Source: Lindgomyces ingoldianus | Lineage: Eukaryota > Ascomycota > Dothideomycetes > Pleosporales > Lindgomycetaceae | DNA length: 64,000 nt | Direction of reading: 5' to 3' | NCBI RefSeq assembly: GCF_010093535.1 | Contig: NW_022985171.1 | Location: forward strand, 1,129,766-1,193,765 | Shown here: piece by piece, positions 1-12,176 of the stretch | Layout of the letters: each line of letters begins with the position of its first letter | Position numbering within the stretch: the stretch's first letter is position 1 | The notes under the pieces: generated by a model | Database searches by the model: none | The model's input: the letters and a program-made list of their open reading frames with translations, nothing else | Told to the model about the DNA's origin: nothing | Translations under genes and position numbers: made by a program

Positions 1-60
1 ATGCTGCAAAATGCTGCAATTTGCTGCAACATGCTGCAAAATGCTGCAATTTACAGCAAC
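1..60. repeat. two tandem copies of a 30-bp unit built from ATGCTGCAA
   Basis: Bases 1-30 and 31-60 are the same 30-mer except for two positions. Each unit is itself made of a roughly 10-bp ATGCTGCAA-type motif repeated three times. The array is cut by the window edge, so its full length is unknown. No coding frame of note crosses it. Confidence 0.8.
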
Positions 61-214
61 ATACTGTTCGAGCTTATTGCTCGTACTATGTAGCAGCTTT
101 CGTCAAGCGTTCCTCCTGTCTTGACAGTAGGTGCGCAAATCTGACAATAGTCTTAGTAAAAGTAAGTAACTTAGGTGTGTAAGCAACTTGCCTGTGATGT
201 ACGTTATATAAAAT

Positions 215-365
215 TGTTAGAATTCGCGCCTAAAGACATGCTAGTTAATAATAGATATAAAGCTAGGAAGTTGAGAGGACTCTTCTTAGTAAATAGTTTC
301 CTCTCTTTTGTAGTTAAATTGATGAAGAACTACCTCTTGTTATGAGCTCTTACACTAAACTAACA
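215..365. mobile_element. possible solo LTR, 151 bp
   Basis: The segment starts TGTTAG and ends CTAACA, the inverted TG...CA ends expected of a long terminal repeat, and its body is AT-rich like the retroelements further on. No second copy lies in the window and the flanking pentamers (AAAAT and GAACC) do not match, so there is no target-site duplication to confirm it. It could be the edge of an element whose body lies left of the window, or a chance arrangement. Confidence 0.35.
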
Positions 366-754
366 GAACCTACTAGCCACTCGTGGATTTACTCTTGCAT
401 GAATGATATAGTGGCGCAGATCAACATTAGGGTGTTTTCTATTTCAACCTGGCAGGCCTACGTGACCGGGAATGGGCCCTCTGGGGCAGATGAGGACCCT
501 AATCTCAACATCCCTTGTCGCATACAGGGCCCAAAACTGGGTTCCAACGAGCGGCTCAGTCTCGGCCCAGGATGTGCTCACCCCAGCACAGTCACAGCTC
601 AGGCTGGAGTGTGAGCAGCTTGGCTCCCTGAACGGGAAAGGAAACTGCTTAGGTGCACATTAGGTTATTAAACTACCTGCTATACAAGGATGATTCATAT
701 CTCGAAGTTTTCCCCGTTACTAGGAATGAATAGAGGATTCAGATCATTATCCCC
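366..754. other. intergenic, no gene recognised
   Basis: This stretch lies downstream of ARH1 and right of the possible LTR. It holds only short unremarkable frames of up to 90 codons that resemble no family I know. It presumably includes the ARH1 3' untranslated region. Confidence 0.6.
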
Positions 755-2483
755 TCACCTATCCAAGACATTCAGCATCTCTGCTACAGTACCGAATTTC
801 TCCCTCTCTTTCCCAATCATCCGGCCTCGCTCCTTTTCAGCAGCATCGATCTTCTTCCAGTCATTCCAATCCAAGGGACGAACTCCACTCCCAATAAGAG
901 AGCCTTTTACTCCGTCCCACCCCAGGCCCGTACTCGTATTTTGACCTTTCTCAACGTTCAAAAAAGGAACTCGCTGTTCCCAGTCCCGAGCTATAATATC
1001 GGCCGATATAAAAGCATCGTCCATTGTACTAGCAATGACGCCAGTCGGACCTCGCTTGACCCAGCCAGCACAATAAAGGCCAGGAATGTGCCTAGCCGCA
1101 AGGTTTCCGGGTCCACCGGACGGGGTCATCACGCGGCCATAGGGGTCATTGAGAATTATGCCTAGCTTTGCATCGAAGGGCGCTCCAATGTCTGACAGCC
1201 CTGGAAGGGCAGCAGATTTATAACCAACGGATCTAAATGCTAAGGATGCCGGAATGGTAGTTATTTCACCTGTGGGAACTACAGAGGCAGTTTTGGAGAA
1301 AGGGTCGGTGTTCAGGGCGAAGGCCTGGTTAGTGAAATCTACGGAAGAAATACGTTTGGAGTCTGTAGAGGTGTTCATGGATTTTGGAGCGAGGAGAAAC
1401 GAGAGACCCCACGACTTGGGTGAAGACGAGAGGGGACTTGCAGATCCTTTATTTAGCACTTGGGCTATCCGCTTTTGAACACGAGGGAGCTTATTGGTGT
1501 CGTGTGGGAATAGAGACGTGTCGATGGACTCGAATGCCACGGACGGAATGTTCATCAGTTCCCGGACTTCCTTGACAGTGAATGCTGCCTGCACACAATT
1601 AGTGTTTGAAGAGGGACAAGTAGAGTTTGAGTATATGAAGCCCACCTACCTGTAGCGGCCCACGTCTCCCAACGAGCTTCACAGATCGAGCTTTACTCCG
1701 AGATAAGAACTCCAATGCTTGCTCTGTAATATCTGTTTTTCGCAATTCATCTACTGGTGTCAAGAGAATCCGGGCAACGTCTAGTGCGACATTTCCTTGA
1801 CCTATAATGACTGCTTGGTCCCCAGCTTCGAGTTCTGGTGTGAGATCCTGGAACTGTGGAAGACCATTATACCAACCCACGAATGCTCTCGCTGATAAAA
1901 CCCCCGGCAAATCTTCTCCAGGGATGCCCAATTTCCTATCCTCAGAAGCTCCATATGAGAAGAGTATTGCATCATAATGGGGTTTCATCTTCACCAGCTC
2001 AACGTCATAGCCTACACGAACGTTTCCAATGTAGTTGAAGCGTGCAGACTCAGCCACCTCCTCGAATTTGCCCTGGCAATTTTTTACTTCAGGGTGATCA
2101 GGTGCAACTCCGAAACGCACTAGCCCGTATGGCACTGGGAATTGTTCGTACATGTCCACCACTGCATCTGGAATTTTTTTCATCAATCGGTACGCGGTAT
2201 AGAATCCTGCTGGACCGGAGCCTATTACAGCGATTCGGAGGGGTTTCTTCGAGGGGCTCGTACTATATCTGTTATTCCGAGAGCATCGTGCTTGGGCGAT
2301 GGTGAGGTTCGAACCTCTTAGAGAGGGACGGAAGGAGGCGGATTTGATAAACAGGGAGCGAAAACCATCTTGGGCCTTTATAAGAGCCTTGCCACGAGTG
2401 TGCCAAAGACTTCGACTGAGTAGGCGTTGAATGCAGCTTGGGCAAATAAAAGAGTGCCACAGAGGGCGTTGGAAGAAGTTCAT
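755..2483 (-). CDS. ARH1: mitochondrial NADPH:adrenodoxin (ferredoxin) oxidoreductase
   Basis: Two exons, 2483-1650 and 1588-755, joined across a 61-bp intron (donor GTAGGT) in phase 0, give 555 residues. The protein passes electrons from NADPH to mitochondrial ferredoxin for Fe-S cluster assembly and heme A synthesis. A basic N-terminal stretch of about 80 residues rich in Ser/Arg fits a matrix-targeting presequence, which also explains why it exceeds yeast Arh1 (493). The FAD-binding GSGPAG is at residues 88-93, the family block [16 protein letters not shown] near 117-131, and the NADPH-binding [13 protein letters not shown] near 228-240. The intron falls exactly within the conserved [13 protein letters not shown] segment. 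The frame is intact despite the RIP-mutated transposon nest starting only 38 bp upstream of the ATG. Confidence 0.95.
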
Positions 2484-2521
2484 CTTGCACAGCTCAGGGC
2501 TGCAGTTTTGAATTATCAGTA

Positions 2522-2574
2522 ACGTGTTTTATCACTCATCCGCCAAAATTAGTCATCCGCCAGCCCCACCAAAA
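2522..2574 (+). repeat. left terminal inverted repeat of the pogo element
   Basis: It starts ACGTGTTTTATCACTCATCC directly after the TA target site. It matches the reverse complement of 18175-18227 over 53 bases with one difference, a T here against C there, which is a RIP-type transition. It contains two direct copies of the motif TCATCCGCCA. Confidence 0.93.
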
Positions 2575-3823
2575 TCAACGCGTCTCTATCAACTAACATG
2601 CCTCTACCACCACCACAACAGCTCTAATTAGGTTAAAAAGAGGGTAGACTAGCATTAGCTGCCTTTGTTCTTTAAACTTATAAAAATTTATCTATTTATT
2701 GCGTCTTAGCGCTATACAACATGCCTTAATTAACGCTTTGTAGTTGCCTTATAGGCGCCCTCCTATAAGCTACAGCTAACGCAAGAAAATAAAAGCTATT
2801 ACTTGTTAAAAAGTAGTCCCTTATACGCTAGATCCTAGACCTTAACTTACGCAGTTTTCTACTACATATTATTAATGTGCAATAAATAGCAGACACTCTG
2901 CTTGCTGCTTGTAGCCAGCAGCCTCTACCCCCGCGTGTAGGCAAATGCTAGGTGGCGCGCTTTATTAACAGCTAGCTAGAGCTTAAGACAAAGTAGGACA
3001 GAAAGCTGCACTTCTAGCGCGCTCTTTATTAGGATCTAGTTAAGTTTAGAGCCTAGTTTAAGCTTATAAAGGACATACATTAAAAGTATAAGATACTAGA
3101 TAAAAATACCTATAACTTTAATAAGATAAAATTTATAATAAGAATTACTAGCAGTATGTCTAAGGTTATTATAAGCTCTAATAAAGTTAGTTAAGCAACT
3201 ACTATCTAGCTAGGCAATTATAACTAGGTTATAATAATTAAGTGCATTAACACGTCTAGCTAGGTGCTCCCCCTGCTTATTATCCTACTAGGCAAGCTGC
3301 ACTAGGCTAGCTGGTATCGCGATATCCCTGGCGACTAGACGCTTGCGGTGAGCGACAACAGCTAGACTACTAACTAGCTTAGTCTGTCCTAGCTTAAGCA
3401 CTTTAACAATTAGACTGCGTCGCGTACAACTAGGGCCTACTGCCTGCTTATAGTAGACAGCTACAGTAGCTATGCGACGCCTAAGTTTAACTAATACTGT
3501 ATAGAGAACAAGATTATTAGTCTCTGCATGCTAGCTTATAGCTCCCACCTCCTACAGCCTCTAGATGTTAGCTGCTTCTCCCTGCTTAAGACAGTGTACA
3601 GACGCAAGGTTTCTAAGCTAGCGCGCAATTATATCTACTATATTAATAAGCAAGACTTTTTAAGCATCTATACATGTATTAGACCTATACTGTTTATAGA
3701 GCAGACAATTAAGAGCAGCTTTTAAGCTGCAGGTTTAGTCCTATACTGTTCTAATTACGTCTTGTTGTTGCTTACTGTTGTCTGTACGCTGTCTCCACCA
3801 GCGCAAGAAGCTCACAGTAAGAC

Positions 3824-4408
3824 TGTTACAATCCTTGCTTCAGGAAGCACTTGGGTCTGGGGATATTCCTAGGGGGGAAGTAGGACGGGTGGTAGGGGCC
3901 AACCGGTAGGGTGTACAGTCCTACGTACAGGCTATTAGGCTAACAGAGGAGGATAGAGAGACTAGATTATAGTTTGCCCTTAATGCAGCAGTAGAGAGGC
4001 TAGGTTAAACAGTCCTTTTAGACAAAGTTAGAGGTATATATAGTGCAAGATATATAAATAGTATTATAGCTCTTTAGAAAGCTAAATACTACTTAGTCTA
4101 TGTAAAAAAATAAACTAAACATTAAACACACCTTCTAAAGGTTGTTTAATGTTAGAACTATATACATGTGCTAGGGCGCTAAGAAGAGTTAGCAGGAGCT
4201 TAGGAGAGCCTGCTAAGAGGGGCTCTCTTAAGCTCTTTCTAGCTCCCTAGGCTTATCTTCCTATTAGACAACGCATTCCTCTATAGCTTTAGGCAGCTGT
4301 GCTAACTCTGTGCCCTCCAACTAGTCTCTAAGCAAGCCCTGCCCTAACCTGGCTAGATTGTAGAGCACTGCTAGTAGAGTTACGCTAGTCTAACTGTAGA
4401 CTGTAACA
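3824..4408 (-). repeat. gypsy 3' LTR (left copy)
   Basis: 585 bp, the same length as its partner at the right. Differences from the partner are overwhelmingly C/T and G/A. The end next to the pogo flank (3824 to about 3960) keeps more G and C than the same part of the right LTR, while the inner end is more decayed. Confidence 0.93.
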
Positions 4409-4425
4409 CGCTGCCCCTCCTTTCT
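4409..4425 (-). other. probable polypurine tract of the gypsy element
   Basis: On the minus strand the 17 bases just before the 3' LTR read AGAAAGGAGGGGCAGCG, a purine-rich run in the position used to prime plus-strand DNA synthesis. It has kept its G residues although its surroundings are RIP-mutated. Confidence 0.65.
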
Positions 4426-5114
4426 AGCAGCGTTCTTGCTGCTCTGCTTACACAACTGTGTTAGTAAAAGTTTATTTATAAGGTGTGCATTCTTCTACTA
4501 AAAGGCGTCTTTAACATCTATTTTTTTTATACTAAATAGCTTGCTAGTCCTGTTTATCTTATTATTCTTATGTTACTTTTTGTTTTAATTTTTTTTAGCA
4601 GATAAAAATAAGGCCTTATAGCGCTTACTAGTTTTTAAAGTTATTTTATGTGTTAACTTTATTCTTAGATAAATGTGTTAAGTGTGTAAAAAAGTATAGT
4701 AAGTGTAACACCTTTATCTTTAACACTGTGTAGGATTATTTAGAGAAAGAGAGAGAAGCACTTTTTTAAAAAGCTAAGGCCTTACAGGCCTAGAATTGCG
4801 CACTGCAGAATAAGCAGTAGGCTTAGGTCTAAAAAGAACTTTATTTATAAAAGAAAATGTTAGAGGTAATAAATAAAAAGCGTTTTAAATAAGATTATAT
4901 CTAAAAGTTGTTAGACCTATTAAAGGCTTATTACATAAAGTACTTAAAAGGGGACCTCTTCTTCTTAGATAAGATAAAAGCTCTTAAGGCTAAAGTAAAA
5001 AGCTATTCCTTTTCTTAACTATTATTAGCTAGGACTTGTCTCTAAAGGCTGCTGCTATTTAGTAATAACATAGCTATTTCTTTTAATATAGGTGCTTTAT
5101 TACCTAGCTAGTTT

Positions 5115-5969
5115 TTTTTAGACAAGCCTAAAGGTACTCTTATACTAATAGCTACATGTTCTATAAATTCTTAGCTAGTTTTTATGTATTTTTACTAGTA
5201 AGCTATTTTTTTTATTTTACTAAAAATTCTTTTTAGTTTTTTTAATTACTTATAATATGTTTAACTTTATATTTTATTTCTTTATCTTTTTATTTTTATA
5301 TAGATAAGAGGATTTTTTTTAGTGCCTTTTCTAATCTAGAGATGTAGAACTATAGATGTATTTTTATGTGTAGAGAAAGCTTAAGCTTATAATTATCTTA
5401 TTAAGTTTAAAAGACTTTATATAGTTTTATCTTTTTTTCTACTAGCTTTCTAGAGGGTTTAGGTACCTTAAAGTTTTTTATGTTAAAGTACATATAGTTT
5501 TTTAGGTAGATTTCTAGTCCTAGTTATTATAATTTATTTATATACTTCTTTATTATTTCTTTGCTAGACCTTACTTCTATAGCTAACTTTTTATAGATTT
5601 AATGTAGGTCTGTTAGTCTATTTACTAATTTCTGTAAGTCTACAGGTTAGTTTTCTTACAGCCTAAAGTAAAAGTTATATCTAAAATTAGCTTTATATAG
5701 TGTTTCTTTTATTATAGCTAATTCTACACTGTTAATAGCTAGCTGCGCTATTAGAAGCTATGTTAGCTAATTATTTTAAGTATAAAAAGTATACTTTTTT
5801 AAATATTTTTCTACTTCTATGTTTATTTATTTAGTCTGCCTGTTTGTTTATAAGTAATAGGCTGTTAATAGTTTATATGTTATACTAAAGTGCTATATTA
5901 CTGCTTTCTAGAAGCTGCTAGTAAACAGTTTATCTTAGTTAAAAATAATAATTTTTAGGCATTTATATA
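5115..5969 (-). pseudogene. gypsy integrase C-terminal part with chromodomain, decayed
   Basis: This is the continuation of the gypsy pol frame left of the copia insertion. It starts within the integrase core and runs through the integrase C-terminal block (pattern PSRKL...Y-K-L near 5460-5400). It ends in a recognisable chromodomain near 5335-5120: an acidic E-Y-E-V-E-H-I-type start followed by FLVKW-K-G and an E-N-T-W-like segment. Many codons are stops from C-to-T or G-to-A change. The chromodomain places the element in the chromodomain-bearing lineage, whose integrases can be guided to heterochromatin. Confidence 0.8.
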
Positions 5970-5974
5970 CTAAT

Positions 5975-6243
5975 TGTCCGTACGCAGCAGCAGCGTCGCG
6001 TCCTGGATACGAGCGATCGCGCACGAGCAGGATCACGTATCTATGTCACATGATGCTCGTGCGCGAACCTCCGTGCGCGAACATCTAGATATCCCCCTTT
6101 TCCTCTGTACAGAGGAAAAATAAAAAGAAGCAATTAACACTAGTTACCTAACACCCCTGTGCGATGTTTACACTGTGCAAACCTCTCTGTCTTGTACGCA
6201 TTTGCTAACACTAAGTGCTAGCTAGCAGAGAGTCTATTTAACA
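5975..6243 (+). repeat. copia 5' LTR
   Basis: 269 bp, matching 11903-12171 with mostly C/T and G/A differences. It is noticeably richer in G and C (runs such as GCAGCAGCGTCGCGTCC) than the surrounding DNA. CTAAT also follows this LTR by chance or as part of the primer-binding region, which slightly blurs the exact boundary. Confidence 0.92.
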
Positions 6244-6899
6244 CTAATTAGTAGTTTAAATACTGTAAAAGAGAAAGCTCTTTTTATACCTTTCTATTTA
6301 AAAGTTTATGTACAAAAAAAAACTTTTTCCTTACTACTTTAACTATAAATTAGTAAGAGTAAAGACAGAGTTTAATTTACATGTAAGTAGCTGTAAATCT
6401 CTGTTTAGTTACCTAAGTAAGAGCAAGAAACCTGTCTGTACAATACTATTTAGAGGTATTGTACAAATAGTAGTGCTTATTTAACACTAGAAGGTCTGTT
6501 TTATCTTTTTACATAAGGCTATTTAGAGGCAGCGTACAACAAGAAGTAAGACAGCGCGCAACAACGCATAATTAACTACTATAAAGCAACAAGCAACGCT
6601 AGCTTTATCTATAACTAGCTAACATAACATATTAACATATAACTAATACATACCTTTTATAGGCATCTTAGCAAAGACTCTAGCAGAGCAGATAAATATT
6701 AAAAATTAAGTAAATAAAATTAAACTATTAAATAACACACCTAAAAAAAAGCTTAATTTGTACACAGCTAACTTAATTATAAAACTCTGCGCGTTAAGCA
6801 TAATAAATGTACATACACTTAAGAACTTTTAGAATAACTTTATAAAGTAAAAGCTTATACACTTTAAAAATCTTAGCTAACTATTCTTATAAAAACTAA

Positions 6900-9800
6900 T
6901 TACTACTCTATAGAATAAAAGTATTAGCTTTAAAAAGGACATAACAGAAGCTACTACACTATATAGACTTATAAAAAAAGAATATATATTTACTATCTTA
7001 CTAAAGCATTATATAAAACTATTACTACTATTACTAGTCTTAACATAATAAAGGATGTCTCTATATAAATTACCTACAGACCTAATACTTTCTTTATAAT
7101 TAGTATAACTACTTTATAATAGCTTACTGTATAAGAGCACAACTAGGCAGCTACATATTCCTGTAGCCACAGCTCTGCATAAGATTCCCTAAAGCTTGTA
7201 CCTACTATATATAATTTAATTACTGTACAATCTATACTAACTTCTACTTACATAAGATATTACAGTAGAGAACTTTACACCTAAGAAGGTTATATAATTT
7301 TAGAAGGCATAAAGGAAGGAGAACAACTACACAGGGCAACTATATAATATTCTAGCTAATAAGGCTATAGTATTTATTAAGCTCTGCTAACACTTTACTA
7401 TCTCTAAGGCATTATATGCAAGCATCTTTCCTAATATTCTTAAAAGGCGCGCACACATGTTCTACCTTTATAATATTAGTCTAGGATAATTATAGAAGTT
7501 ACTATATAAGCAGCTTAGTAATTACTTTAATACTAACATAAACTATAACTAGTATTAGACAGATTAGATAATAATAAGCTTTATATAAAGTAAGTAAAAA
7601 AACTTTATAAAAACTCTATATAAAGCTTTTAAAGCTATAATTAATAAACTTACTTTTACATAAAAAGCTTTTAGTTTATAATTCTAAGGCAAGATACTAC
7701 TTTACACTACTATTATATAAGCATGCTAAGGGCAACTTAAACTTAAATAAGTAATGTTCTTAATTAAGCCTACATATAAAGCACTGTATAGTAACCTTTA
7801 TTTAGCACTTTAGGTTATAATTAATTAACAGAACAATGCATTTATAAACAAATTCTAGAACATATACTACACTAATAGGCAATATAGCTTACTACATACA
7901 TATAGCTATTAATAATATAGAAGAAGCCTAAGAGGATATAAAGGATTATTTAAACTATAGTTCTTTACATAATTAAAGCAATGCTTTATCTATTATAAAA
8001 AAGAATGTTAGTTAATAAATTATCTTTATATAAATTAATTCTATGCAAAACGCTAATATATCTCTTTATATAAAAAATTCTATAACAAGACACTAATATG
8101 TAAAAAAGTAAATATGTATATTTAAAAGTTTAAAGGTAAACTAAAGTAGGAAGAAAAAAAGTTGCATAATAATAATAACCTAGATAAAAAGAAAGGTAAG
8201 AAGATTATTAACTACTTTACTAATGCTGCATTTCTTTACTGCGCAACTGCAAAGGACATCTACAGCCTAGAACCTAAAGGATACGCAGAACAGTTTATCC
8301 TTAAAAATTAATACTATACAGTATACTAAGGTAAACTATAGGATACTAGCGCAGTAAAGATCTCTACTATAGAAAAGTTATAACTTAAAGTATACCTATA
8401 AGAATTTTCTTATACAAAAGTAGACTAGACACTAAAAAAGAAAAGTATTAGCTTTAAAAAATAAAAATTAATAAAATTAATTAGTACTATATAAATTACT
8501 AACTTAGTTAGTAATGTAATGTATTACATCTTAGACACCCTAACACTGTTCCTACTATCTCTAGCAGACATAGACTAAATAGGTGCATACTTTAACAACA
8601 TTCTAAATGTTATTATATGTAAAAACAAAACTACTATACCTATTATATAAAAATAGAGACACTTTTTTTTTAATATTAGTAAAAAAAAATTTATATCTTT
8701 TTTTACTAAATTAGAACTCTACTGCCTCTACTGCTAATTTAAACACCTCTATATAAAGAAACTCTAGAAGATGCTAACTAGCGCTAGCTATAACATTAAT
8801 GCTGCAGTGCTAGAAGAGATTAAGAAATTCTACTACTTTTGCTAATTATATAACTAGGCCTTATAAAGATTTAAGTTTATAATTAAAAATAACACCTACT
8901 TTAACTATAAAGTTATTATTAATGTTGTATAAATTAATAATAAAGATGTTTTATATATTATTAATGTAGACACATTATTTTAGGCTGCTACATTTCTAAA
9001 ATTTATATCTACACAAGATACCTAGAATGCACTATGTAAATGCTAGATTAACACTTATTAAGGACCTCTAGACTATATTATGTATAACTTTAGTATAAAC
9101 TTTACTTTAGAGAATTTTTAAGCTTATGTAAAAATTATAGAAGCTATATACAGGCAGATGCCTATAAAAGCACATTAGGCAGTTAGAAAGGTTAAGCGCG
9201 CGCACGCACCTCTCTAACAAGCGTTTAACATTCTAAAGACTAAGCTAGGTAACTGTACAGATAATAAGGCTATCCTATAGATAGCAGTTAAGGCTCTAAA
9301 CAACACAGCTAGCCTACACAGTCTAGTACCCACACTGCTAGTCTTTAAGGCATACCTAAGAATTAACCTAGACTCTCTACTATTACTAGACATTATTACA
9401 TAAGCAAGCGCTGTATAAAAGGTAATAAAAATACTTTAAAAAAACTATGTAAGAGTAAACATTAATTATATAATTAACACTTATAATAGCCCTACAACAT
9501 ATAAAGTTCTTAACCTCCCCCTTAGCTTAAAGATTATAGCATAGAAAGAAAAGAAAGGCTAGACTAGCCTATATAAGATTAAAAGCATTAAAGAAAGAGA
9601 CATTATTATTAAAAAAAAAATAGCCTACTAAAGCTCTAATATACACAGGTTAAACTATACTATAAAGAAAAAAAAAAAGACAACTTACTTATAATAAATA
9701 ACCTAGATAAACTAATCCCTATATAAAGGGATCTTTTAAAGAAAAGGAAAAGAAAATAGCCTTATAAAAATATTATAAAAGTAGAACTAAAGCCTACTAT

Positions 9801-11480
9801 AGACTAAGCCCCTTAGGATAGCAATACTGCACTAGTGTAAAGGGAAGATATAGATACTAGGAAAAGTAAAAGGCAAAGGAAACCTACATAAAGTCTAGAC
9901 TAGGTATTCCTAACCTAAAAAAAAAAAAAAAATTAGGCCTTATCTATTAAGCTTTATATAGATAGTGTAATTACTACACCTAAAAAACTATTTAAGAAAT
10001 TAGACTATATAAAAATAAACACTTTAATTACTAATAGCACTTTTAAAGTTATAGTGTATAACTTAATAAAGTATAAAAGTTAGATTTTTAACCTCTGCTT
10101 TATATAAAAAGTAAAAGGCAAAACAACTTAACTATATAAAAAATTCTGCCTAGTGTTTGCTAGCTACTTAGATAAAGAAAAAAGAAAAATCCTTACTTAG
10201 TTACTAACTATCTAGAGAATAAGCTAGAAACTACTTTTAGCTATAAAAGTAAGCTTAAAAGCTACATATAAAATGTATTTTAAACTATGTAATATTATAT
10301 AAGTATACATCTAATTAATAGATAAGCTTATGCGCACACTGTACATAAAGCTACTAAAAAAGATGCGCTAGAGCTTTCTACTAAATATAATACTCTAGGT
10401 TGTACAACTCTTGTATAGAGCTGCTAAATTAGGACTGTATTAGTTTAAGATATACTATAACTACTATAAAAAAAAGCTATATATGCACATTTCTTTATAC
10501 AACCTCTACCTTTTAATTACTAATAAAGAAGAGCACACCTTTAGTATTACTAGCCTATAAATAAATAACACTTTAAGCATTATAATAAAAAATTTTATGC
10601 AAAGAGAAAAAAAGAAACTATAAAAAGCAAAGTTTTACATAAAAAGTAAAACTATTCTAGTAAAAAAGCAGCCTATTAAGTTTAATAGCAAAAGAATTAA
10701 ACTTACACACAACATAGTAATTCTTACTTAAAAGAGATAAGTAAGCTACTTTTATATAATTAACTTAGAGAATAAAAATGCTGCACAATAATATGTTAAG
10801 TAATGTGTAAGAAAGGTATATATTACATTTATATGTTAACTAAAGGCAGCATTTAACTTATCTATTACTGCATAAACTATAGACCCTTTACATAATAACA
10901 TTAACACACTTAACGCACAAATCTAATAGTAGATAGATAATAGTAAGCGCAGTTTTACCTTCTTACTATTATAGCTTAATTATGTAAAGCTATTTATCTT
11001 TATAAATAAATTATTTACTAATAATAAAAACTTTAGCTTATAGCTAAGATTCTTAATTATATTAAGTAATAAAGACTATATAAAGTAAAGTAACTACTTT
11101 AAAATACTAGGTAATATTATACACTAGAATTCTACTAAGTGTAAAAGAGTAACTAGAAGTGTTCTTACTAGTAAACTATATAAAATAGTTAGAGGGTTTA
11201 ATAATGCAATTACTTTTAGTACAACTCTATAGTAAATTATATAAATACTTAAACTACTACTAATTTTAGTAGTAATTTGCATAGATTTAAAGTTTTTATA
11301 TAATTACCTTATTAAGCTAGGCACTACTAGTAAAAAGTAACTTATAATTAACATTATGTTACTCTATAAATTATATAAGAAAAGGAAAATTACTAAAATT
11401 AAGTAAATTAATAGTAAAAATAACTTAGTAAATGCATGTATAAAGAAAACACTAAACTAAGCTTTTTAATTATTAGTCTT
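6900..11480 (+). pseudogene. copia gag-pol polyprotein, RIP-inactivated
   Basis: Reading through stop codons, the plus strand shows a gag region (to about 8250) with a degenerate zinc-knuckle-like Cys cluster near 7980-8010. A protease D-T-S/G-A motif is near 8346-8360. Integrase occupies about 8790-9500, reverse transcriptase about 10050-10800, and RNase H about 10900-11480, which includes the KCKRVTRSVL-type block near 11140. The order protease-integrase-RT-RNase H identifies Ty1/copia. Most stops are explained by CAG/CAA/CGA/TGG codons changed by C-to-T or G-to-A. Confidence 0.85.
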
Positions 11481-11902
11481 AACTAACTGCCTCTCTGTCT
11501 AGATAGAAGCATCTGTAGACTAGCTAGATCCTGTGCGCAAAGATGCCTTAGACTAACTAGACTAACAACGCCTTTATATAAGGCCTATTTCTCTTTGTTT
11601 TATTTTTTTTTTATATTATACACACTTATCTTTCTTATTATAAAGATCTGTCACTGCTAGCACTATATAAAAAAAAAAAAGAGCTAAAGGATTATACAGC
11701 AAAGCTTAAAAAGCAAAGGATAAAAAAAAAAAAAGCTATTTATATAGTGCAACTAGCCTATCCTAACGCACAGCATTACTAAGGCAAGTCCTAATAAATA
11801 AGGGTAAAGTAAAGGCAGAATGTAATTAGATAGACCTACACAGACAGAAGGGAGGTAACGTGTACAGAAGGTAACTCTTTAGACAAAAAGAAAAGTTGCT
11901 AG

Positions 11903-12171
11903 TGTCTGTACACAGCAGCAGCGTCGCGTCCTAGATACAAGCGATCGCGCACAAGCAGGATCACGTATCTATGTCACATAATGCTTGTGCGCGAACCTCT
12001 GTGCGCAAACATCTAGATATCCCCCTTTTCCTCTATACAGAGGAAAAACAAAAAGAAGCAATTAACACTAGTTACCTAACACCCCTGTGCAATGTTTACA
12101 CCGTGCAAACCTCTCTGTCTCGTACGCATTTGCTGACACTAAGTGCTAGCTAGCAGAGAGTCTATTCAACA
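11903..12171 (+). repeat. copia 3' LTR
   Basis: Partner of 5975-6243 and the same length. Its end, TCTATTCAACA, is followed directly by the CTAAT duplication. A 60-codon open frame inside it is a by-product of the GC-richer LTR and has a counterpart in the other LTR. Confidence 0.92.
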
Positions 12172-12176
12172 CTAAT

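Larger units (their letters stand above)
5975..12171 (+). mobile_element. Ty1/copia retrotransposon, innermost element
   Basis: A 6,197-bp element with two 269-bp LTRs that start TGTC and end ACA, flanked by the 5-bp duplication CTAAT (5970-5974 and 12172-12176). It interrupts the gypsy integrase frame. The internal plus strand reads gag, protease, integrase, then reverse transcriptase and RNase H, the copia order, with dozens of RIP stop codons. It is the youngest insertion of the three by nesting, yet is also decayed. Confidence 0.93.

Noticed and set aside
2269..2302. GAGGTTCGAACCTC palindrome resembling a tRNA B box
   Set aside because: It lies inside the ARH1 coding exon and encodes part of the presequence; no A box or cloverleaf is nearby.
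11971..12153. 60-codon open frame
   Set aside because: It lies entirely within the copia 3' LTR; the same stretch in the 5' LTR is closed by RIP stops. Not a gene.
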